From Bryobacterales bacterium (GTDB lineage Bacteria > Acidobacteriota > Terriglobia > Bryobacterales > Bryobacteraceae): DNA of 56,516 nt. Shown here piece after piece: positions 51,419 through 56,516 of this stretch (the stretch's first letter is position 1; each line of letters begins with the position of its first letter). The stretch is taken from positions 1 to 56,516 of the forward strand of contig JADZGD010000042.1 in the NCBI GenBank assembly GCA_020854055.1, read 5' to 3'. The position numbers were made by a program, and so were the translations under genes. The notes below the pieces were generated by a model that saw nothing but the letters and a program-made list of their open reading frames with translations, did not search any database and was not told the DNA's origin.

Positions 51419-51661
51419 ATGGCGAAAAGACCAGCCAGCAGTAAGTCTCGCGCCCCGGAGCAGACGCTCGAAGAGGTGCGCTACCTCAAGCAACTGGTGG
51501 ACGAACAAATCACCATCCGGATAAAACTCGAGAATAACGAAGAAGTTGAGGGGGTAATTGAGTATTACGACCACTCCTTCATCCGGATCAATCGGCCGGA
51601 CGGTCCCAATCTGTTCATCTTCAAGCACGACATCAAGTACTTTTACGAGGTTGAAGACTAA
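51419..51661 (+). CDS. hfq: Hfq-like Sm protein
   Basis: An 80-residue Sm-fold RNA chaperone of the Hfq type, which helps small RNAs pair with mRNAs. After a basic N-terminus (AKRPASSKSRAPEQTLEEVRYL) comes the Sm1 strand set ITIRIKLENNEEVEGVIEYYDHSFIRINRP and the Sm2-like end LFIFKHDIKYFYEVED. The usual YKHA of Hfq is FKHD here, as in the acidobacterial variants. AAAGG is about 7 bases before ATG 51419. It follows the VWFA gene by 76 bp and precedes the phosphatase gene by 45 bp. Confidence 0.85.
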   Translation: MAKRPASSKSRAPEQTLEEVRYLKQLVDEQITIRIKLENNEEVEGVIEYYDHSFIRINRPDGPNLFIFKHDIKYFYEVED

Positions 51662-51706
51662 AGGCGCGATCCTCGCGACGGCGCTTGAGTCTTCATTCGA
51701 ACTGCC

Positions 51707-52513
51707 ATGTCTTTTCTTCAGACCGCCGTCGATACCGCCCGCGAATCCGGCGCGCTGCTCGCCAATTACTTTGAGCGCCACATCGGTTACGAGCTCAAGG
51801 GGAGTTATGACCTGGTGACAGATGCCGACCGGGCATCGGAAAACCTGATCATCGAGCGGATCCGTAATCACTACCCCTCGCATTCCATTACCGGTGAGGA
51901 AACCGGCGCCCACGACGGAACATCGGCCTACCGCTGGTACGTGGATCCTCTCGATGGAACCACCAATTTCGCTCACGGCTTTCCGGTGTTCAATGTCACG
52001 CTGGCGCTCGAATACCGGGGTGAATTGATCTGTGGCGTAATTTACGATCCGCAACGGGACGAAATGTTCACCGCCGAGCAGGGCGCGGGGGCGTTTCTGA
52101 ACAACCGGCGCATCCAGGTCTCCGGCGTTCGCCGGGTGGAGGAGGCGTTGGTCGCTACCGGATTTCCCAGCCGCCGGCGCCACCAAAGCGTCAACGTCTA
52201 CTTTTACCACCAACTCGCCATGGCCTCTCACGGCGTCCGGCGGGCCGGCGCAGCCGCCCTCGACCTGGCGTATGTCGCCTGTGGGCGCCTGGACGCGTTC
52301 TGGGAATTCGCCCTGCATCCCTGGGATATGGCCGCCGGCTTGTTGCTGGTGAAGGAGGCCGGTGGTCTCCTCAGCACGATGCAGGGTCAGGCACACCAGC
52401 TTACCAGTCCGCATCTGCTGGCCGATAACGGCCTGCTCCATGCGGAGATGCTGGAGATTTTCGCCGAGGTCTTCGCCGGAAAATTCAGGGTTCCGATCCC
52501 TGGGCTTGGCTGA
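51707..52513 (+). CDS. suhB: Inositol-monophosphatase-family phosphatase
   Basis: A 268-residue Mg-dependent phosphatase of the inositol monophosphatase/SuhB family. The metal-binding residues are Glu65 in GEETGAHDG, Asp80, Asp83 in VDPLDGTTNFAHG, and the Asp of HPWDMAAGLLLVKEAGG. Substrates in the family include inositol phosphates, fructose-1,6-bisphosphate and histidinol phosphate; SuhB is also a ribosome biogenesis factor in E. coli. The specific role here is not readable. ATG 51707; it is in line with the Hfq-like gene and the phosphorylase downstream. Confidence 0.9.
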   Translation: MSFLQTAVDTARESGALLANYFERHIGYELKGSYDLVTDADRASENLIIERIRNHYPSHSITGEETGAHDGTSAYRWYVDPLDGTTNFAHGFPVFNVTLALEYRGELICGVIYDPQRDEMFTAEQGAGAFLNNRRIQVSGVRRVEEALVATGFPSRRRHQSVNVYFYHQLAMASHGVRRAGAAALDLAYVACGRLDAFWEFALHPWDMAAGLLLVKEAGGLLSTMQGQAHQLTSPHLLADNGLLHAEMLEIFAEVFAGKFRVPIPGLG

Positions 52514-52593
52514 AAGGAAACTTTTCTTTTCGCTGCACTCGGCTAGTTGCCTTTACTTTCAAGGATATAAGGTGCTAGGCTTAAATTCTACTA

Positions 52594-53901
52594 ATGCGCA
52601 CTGTTGATCTGATCCAGCGGAAGCGGGACGGCGAGGAACTGTCCCAGCCAGAGATTGCGTTCCTCGTCGAAGGATATAACAGCGGTGAGATTCCAGACTA
52701 CCAGATGTCTGCGTTTCTCATGGCCGTCTATTTCAAGGGCATGACCGACCACGAGGTCAGCGCATTGGCCGAATGCATGCTCAACTCCGGAGAGCACGTC
52801 GACCTGTCGGCGATCCCCGGCCTGAAGGTCGACAAGCATTCCACCGGTGGTGTGGGCGACAAAACGAGTCTGGTTGCCGCTCCCCTGGCCGCCGCCGCCG
52901 GCGTGGTGGTGCCGATGATTTCCGGCCGCGCGCTCGGCCATACCGGCGGTACATTGGACAAGCTGGAATCGATCCCCGGTTTCCGCACCAACCTCTCGAT
53001 CGATGAATTCAAGGATCAACTCGGGCGCCTGAACCTGGCATTTATCGGCCAGACGCCACAGGTGGCGCCGGCCGACGGAAAGCTGTACAGTCTCCGTGAC
53101 GCCACCGCCACGGTCGAATCGATTCCCCTCATTGCCACCTCCATCATGAGCAAGAAGCTGGCCGCCGGCATCGACGCGCTGGTGCTCGATGTGAAGGTCG
53201 GCTCCGGCGCGTTTATGAAGCGTCAGGTTGATGCCCGCCGTCTGGCCCAGATGATGGTCGGCATCGGGCGCCGGATGGACAAGCGGGTGCAAGCGCTGAT
53301 CACCGACATGAACCAGCCGCTCGGATATGCCATCGGCAACGCGCTCGAGGTGATGGAGGTTTCCCAGACGCTGCAGAATGTTGGTCCGGTGGATCTCACC
53401 CGTCTATCGCTTGAACTGGCTGCCCGCATGATCTACCTCGGCAAGCTCACCGCAACGCTCGAGGAGGCTCGTGAGGTTGCCCAGGCGCGGCTGCTGGACG
53501 GTTCCGGCTACCGAAAAATGAAGGAAGTGATCGAGGCCCAGGGAGGCAATCCACAGGTTCTCGACCGGTTTGAACTGCTCCCTAACGCCACCGGAGCCCG
53601 CGAGATTATTGCCCCGCGCGCCGGCTACGTGACCGCGATCGACGCCGAAGACATCGGACGCGCTTCCTCCATCATCGGAGCCGGCCGCGATACGAAGGAA
53701 GACAACGTCGACCCGGCTGTCGGGGTCGTGCTGGAAGTCAAGGTCGGGCAGAAGGTGGACGCCGGCGGAGTCCTCTGCCGTCTTTACTACACCAGCGAAG
53801 AGCACGTCGAAGATGCAGCCCAGCAGGTGGAAGACGCGTTCCGCATCGCCTCCCAACCGGCCGACGAACGCGAGCTGATTCTCGAAGTAGTCAGTTCCTA
53901 G
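52594..53901 (+). CDS. pdp: Pyrimidine-nucleoside phosphorylase
   Basis: Cleaves uridine and thymidine with phosphate to free base and ribose/deoxyribose-1-phosphate for salvage. The 435-residue protein has the glycosidic-family phosphate-binding loop VDKHSTGGVGDKTSL (79-93), ISGRALGHTGGTLDKLESIPGF, ALVLDVKVGSGAFMK and the C-terminal alpha/beta domain. Length and order match Pdp/DeoA; the Pdp type is preferred on overall pattern. The start is ATG 52594, 80 bp after the phosphatase. Its end is convergent with the TPR protein gene 32 bp away. Confidence 0.95.
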   Translation: MRTVDLIQRKRDGEELSQPEIAFLVEGYNSGEIPDYQMSAFLMAVYFKGMTDHEVSALAECMLNSGEHVDLSAIPGLKVDKHSTGGVGDKTSLVAAPLAAAAGVVVPMISGRALGHTGGTLDKLESIPGFRTNLSIDEFKDQLGRLNLAFIGQTPQVAPADGKLYSLRDATATVESIPLIATSIMSKKLAAGIDALVLDVKVGSGAFMKRQVDARRLAQMMVGIGRRMDKRVQALITDMNQPLGYAIGNALEVMEVSQTLQNVGPVDLTRLSLELAARMIYLGKLTATLEEAREVAQARLLDGSGYRKMKEVIEAQGGNPQVLDRFELLPNATGAREIIAPRAGYVTAIDAEDIGRASSIIGAGRDTKEDNVDPAVGVVLEVKVGQKVDAGGVLCRLYYTSEEHVEDAAQQVEDAFRIASQPADERELILEVVSS

Positions 53902-53933
53902 CCGCCGGCGCGCTCTTCAACGGTATTGAAAGC

Positions 53934-54845
53934 TCAGTTTCTTGCGGCCGCAGCCGCGGCCCTCGACCGAGCCAGCGCTTTGCTGAGTCTCCTATCATCG
54001 GGAGCCAGTTCCAGCGCCGCGGTCCACTGTTCGACCGCGTCGGCGTAGCGTCCCAGGCGATCATAGACCTCCGCCAGCAGTTCGCATGTGTCAGGCGACG
54101 GGACGTCTTTCAACTGATCGATGGCGCCGGCAATCAGCCGCTCCAGCGCGCGGTGGCGCCACCACTCGCGCTCCGGTGTCTCCTGGGCGCTGCCGCGTTC
54201 AATAAGTAGCGAGTATTGCCCCTGGACAAAACGGCAGGCCGCCGAATTGCCGGTACAAGCCTCTGAAGGTAATTTGGGCTCCACCGGAGGCGCCTTCATC
54301 TGCCGCCGGGCCTCCTGGTCGAGCGCGATCAGGCAGAGGAGCAATTGGTGCCACAGACGCGGGTTTCCAGGGTCGCGCGGCGCCAGCACGCGCAACATTT
54401 CGGCTGCCCGCCAGTATTGGCCGTCTTCGCGGTAGGCGCTCGCCAGTTCCGCCTGCACATCCTCGTTGCGCCGTTCGCGCGCCAGCGCCGATTCCAGCGC
54501 CGGAATCGCCTGCCTGGGAAGATGCAGCCGGTTGTAGCACAGGCCCAGCATCAGCGTGGCCGATGGTGAGTCCGGCCGCGCCGCAACCACCCGTTCCAAC
54601 TGCGAAGCGGCTTCGCGGTAACGTCCCGCCGCGTGCAGCGCCAGCCCCAGGTTCAGACGTAGCCCAATGTTTTCAGGGTCGCCACGAACCATTTGCGCCC
54701 ATATCGCCACGGCCTCTTCAAACCGTCCTTCGACCATGGCGATACCGGCCCGGCGCGATTGCTCCTCCAATTCGTTCAGGGCGGCCAGCGGATGAGCAAG
54801 GCCACCGGCCAAACCAAGTATAATGAGCGTTTTCGCGAGGATCAC
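53934..54845 (-). CDS. Secreted TPR-repeat protein
   Basis: About 303 residues with a signal peptide (VILAKTLIILGLAGGLAHPLAA) if the GTG at 54845 is used. Six or more tetratricopeptide helices follow: GRFEEAVAIWAQMVRGDP, LGLALHAAGRYREAASQLERVV, LGLCYNRLHLPRQAIPALESAL, ASAYREDGQYWRAAEMLRVL and, near the end, VYDRLGRYADAVEQWTAALELAPDD. It should be a periplasmic scaffold for protein interaction. An ATG at 54905 would add 20 residues (MLKRKYSATTDQSSSVSCKF) ahead of the signal core; the true start is uncertain. It diverges from the symporter gene with the start codons nearly abutting. Confidence 0.8.
   Translation of the reverse strand: MILAKTLIILGLAGGLAHPLAALNELEEQSRRAGIAMVEGRFEEAVAIWAQMVRGDPENIGLRLNLGLALHAAGRYREAASQLERVVAARPDSPSATLMLGLCYNRLHLPRQAIPALESALARERRNEDVQAELASAYREDGQYWRAAEMLRVLAPRDPGNPRLWHQLLLCLIALDQEARRQMKAPPVEPKLPSEACTGNSAACRFVQGQYSLLIERGSAQETPEREWWRHRALERLIAGAIDQLKDVPSPDTCELLAEVYDRLGRYADAVEQWTAALELAPDDRRLSKALARSRAAAAAARN
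54819..54824 (+). promoter_or_regulatory. Possible -10 element for the symporter
   Basis: A perfect TATAAT lies 26 bases before the TTG at 54850 and 13 bases before the GAGG ribosome-binding-type sequence at 54837-54840. I see no matching -35 hexamer at 16-18 bases upstream, so the promoter is only tentative. Confidence 0.3.
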
Positions 54846-54849
54846 AAAT

Positions 54850-56516
54850 TTGCAACTGACACTGCTCGACTGGTCTGTCGTCGCGCTGTACTTTCTCTTC
54901 AACATCGCTATCGGCTTCTACTATAAGGCGCGGGCCGGCCAGAATGTTAGCGAGTTCTTCCTGTCCGGACGCAATGTCCCCTGGTGGCTCGCGGGAACAT
55001 CCATGGTAGCGACCACCTTTGCCGCCGACACTCCGCTGGCCGTAACCGGGATGGTGGCCCGCTATGGCGTCGCCGGTAACTGGTTGTGGTGGAACTTCGT
55101 TGCCAGCGGGATGCTGACGGTGTTCCTCTACGCGCGGCTGTGGCGCCGCTCCGGAGTAATGACCGATATCGAGTTTTCCGAAATCCGCTACTCGGGCAAG
55201 CCAGCCGCGTTTTTGCGCGGATTCCGGGCCCTGTACCTTGGAGTTCCCATCAACTGCATCATCCTCGGTTGGGTGAACCTGGCGATGGTGAAGATCCTGA
55301 TGCTGATCCTCGGCATTTCAAAAGTTCAGGCGCTGCTGGTGGTGCTCGGATTGATCGCGCTGACGTCGTTTATCTCGACTCTCGCCGGGCTGTGGGGCGT
55401 ACTGGTGACGGACCTGTTTCAGTTCGTCATCAAGATGGGCATGGTGATCGTGCTGGCCGTATTCGCCGTTCAGGCGATCGGCGGCATCGATGCGATGAAG
55501 GCCAAGCTTGCCGCCATCGATGCCGCTCGCGGTATCGCTTCGGGTGGACATGGCTCGGTGCTCAGTTTCGTGCCTGACCTGAACTCGGTCTGGATGCCGC
55601 TGATCACCTTCTTCGTATACATTTCAGTGAACTGGTGGGCTACCTGGTATCCCGGCGCCGAACCGGGTGGCGGCGGGTTCGTCGCCCAGCGAATGTTCTG
55701 CGCCAAGGATGAGAGGCACTCGCTGTTGGCGACGCTGTGGTTCAATATTGCCCACTATGCGATCCGTCCATGGCCATGGATCCTGGTGGGATTGGCGTCC
55801 ATCATCCTCTATCCCAATCTGGCGGACCCGGAAACGGGCTACATCCGGGTGATGATCGACCACCTTCCGCCCTCTTTACGCGGGCTGATGGTGGCCGCCT
55901 TCGCGGCCGCCTACATGTCTACCATCGCGACGCAATTGAATTGGGGCGCCAGCTACCTGGTGAACGATTTCTACCGCCGGTTCCTCAAACCGCATGCCTC
56001 CGACAAACATTACGTGATGGCTTCGCAGGCGGCAACCGTGCTGCTGACCATCATTTCGGCCGTTGTCACGCTCTACATGGACTCCATTGCCGGAGCGTGG
56101 AAACTGCTGATCGTCACCGGAGCCGGAACGGGCGGCGTGTTACTGTTGCGCTGGTACTGGTGGCGGATCAATGCTTATAGCGAAATTGCCGCGATGATCT
56201 CGGCCTTCGCGGTGTCGTTGACGCTTCAGATGGGCTTCGGCTTGAACAACGACCAGCCGGTGGATTTCGCCTGGATCATGATCATCACGGTGAGTATCAC
56301 CACCCTGGTCTGGCTGGCGGCCACCTTCCTTACCGCGCCGGAACCGAAAGATGTACTGGTGAGCTTCTACCGCCGGACGCGGCCGTCGGCGCTCGGCTGG
56401 CGTCCCGTTGCCGCGCTTGCTCCCGACGTGAAGGCCTCAGGCGGCGGCGCCGCGAACCTGATGGACTGGATCTGCGGGTGCATACTCATTTACGGAATAC
56501 TGTTCGGCGTCGGCAA
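54850..56516 (+). CDS. Sodium:solute symporter (SSS family), incomplete
   Basis: The coding frame runs off the right edge; about 555 residues are visible. It has at least 12 transmembrane segments: LLDWSVVALYFLFNIAIGFYY, then NVSEFFLSGRNVPWWLAGTSMVATTFAADTPLAVTGMVARYGVAGNWLWWN (the typical loop), TSFISTLAGLWGVLVTDLFQFVIKMG, and NWGASYLVNDFYRRFLKP. The start is read as TTG 54850 (MQLTLLDW), with GAGG 9 bases upstream; an in-frame ATG at 54823 is an alternative, with no ribosome binding site. Substrate unknown. Confidence 0.85.
   Translation, partial: MQLTLLDWSVVALYFLFNIAIGFYYKARAGQNVSEFFLSGRNVPWWLAGTSMVATTFAADTPLAVTGMVARYGVAGNWLWWNFVASGMLTVFLYARLWRRSGVMTDIEFSEIRYSGKPAAFLRGFRALYLGVPINCIILGWVNLAMVKILMLILGISKVQALLVVLGLIALTSFISTLAGLWGVLVTDLFQFVIKMGMVIVLAVFAVQAIGGIDAMKAKLAAIDAARGIASGGHGSVLSFVPDLNSVWMPLITFFVYISVNWWATWYPGAEPGGGGFVAQRMFCAKDERHSLLATLWFNIAHYAIRPWPWILVGLASIILYPNLADPETGYIRVMIDHLPPSLRGLMVAAFAAAYMSTIATQLNWGASYLVNDFYRRFLKPHASDKHYVMASQAATVLLTIISAVVTLYMDSIAGAWKLLIVTGAGTGGVLLLRWYWWRINAYSEIAAMISAFAVSLTLQMGFGLNNDQPVDFAWIMIITVSITTLVWLAATFLTAPEPKDVLVSFYRRTRPSALGWRPVAALAPDVKASGGGAANLMDWICGCILIYGILFGVG

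Noticed and set aside
1..56516. CRISPR arrays, prophage or plasmid functions
   Set aside because: No regularly spaced repeats, integrase, capsid, replication or cas genes were seen.

Overview
The window looks like a chromosome segment from an Acidobacteriota bacterium close to Bryobacterales/Solibacter. The DNA is GC-rich. The protein at 50395-51342 has the architecture of the VWFA-related domain family typical of acidobacteria. Secreted sulfatases, SSS-type sodium symporters and Tat-exported carbohydrate enzymes are abundant, and there is a TonB-dependent receptor relic of the Solibacter kind. LptD, TonB and RND traces indicate a diderm cell envelope. I see no phage, plasmid or CRISPR. Mobile DNA is limited to decayed remnants.

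Layout. 1-7619 (minus strand) is a housekeeping run: ffh, rpsP, a KH-domain RNA-binding gene, rimM, trmD, rplS, rnhB, a small membrane protein, two tandem signal peptidases, a mannose-1-phosphate guanylyltransferase and the start of a secreted glycosidase-like gene. 8045-17606 holds sugar genes: a mutarotase, a sodium symporter with a single-domain response regulator, a NagB-like isomerase, a Gfo/Idh/MocA oxidoreductase, a YidR-family protein and a sulfatase, followed by larB. 17613-20129 has a DUF192 lipoprotein gene diverging from a UbiA prenyltransferase and mqnE, two genes of the futalosine menaquinone route. 20107-23977 is a gene graveyard around an alpha-L-fucosidase: a collapsed RND pump gene, a TonB-receptor tail and a frameshifted tricorn protease tail joined head to head, and a small zinc-ribbon gene. 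23849-32102 carries a split DMT transporter pair, secreted propeller-type proteins, a zinc-ribbon/RDD membrane protein, lptD and an exported toroid-type protein.

32103-32842 holds IS66 debris and a 20-bp direct repeat from another element end, directly before tRNA-Pro(CGG). 32932-40066 is a second carbohydrate block: a sodium symporter, a GH42-like hydrolase, a secreted protein of unknown function, a sulfatase-fold protein that has lost the active site, and an orphan ABC-2 polysaccharide export permease. 40184-53901 returns to housekeeping: a PerR-like regulator, an AIM24 protein, a response regulator, trpD, sucCD, ndk, fabH, a SprT-like metalloprotease, two membrane proteins, a thioesterase, a MoaD-MoaE fusion, the VWFA protein, an Hfq-like protein, an inositol-monophosphatase-family enzyme and pyrimidine-nucleoside phosphorylase. 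The window ends with a TPR protein diverging from a third sodium symporter that runs off the edge.

The most notable points are the intact sulfatase-fold gene lacking every catalytic signature, the MoaD-MoaE fusion with its Gly-Gly buried inside the chain, the NagB-like protein with swapped catalytic acids, and the breakpoint joining two truncated genes. I found no convincing new defence or mobile system. Functions are read from recognised motifs and families; no alignment was run.
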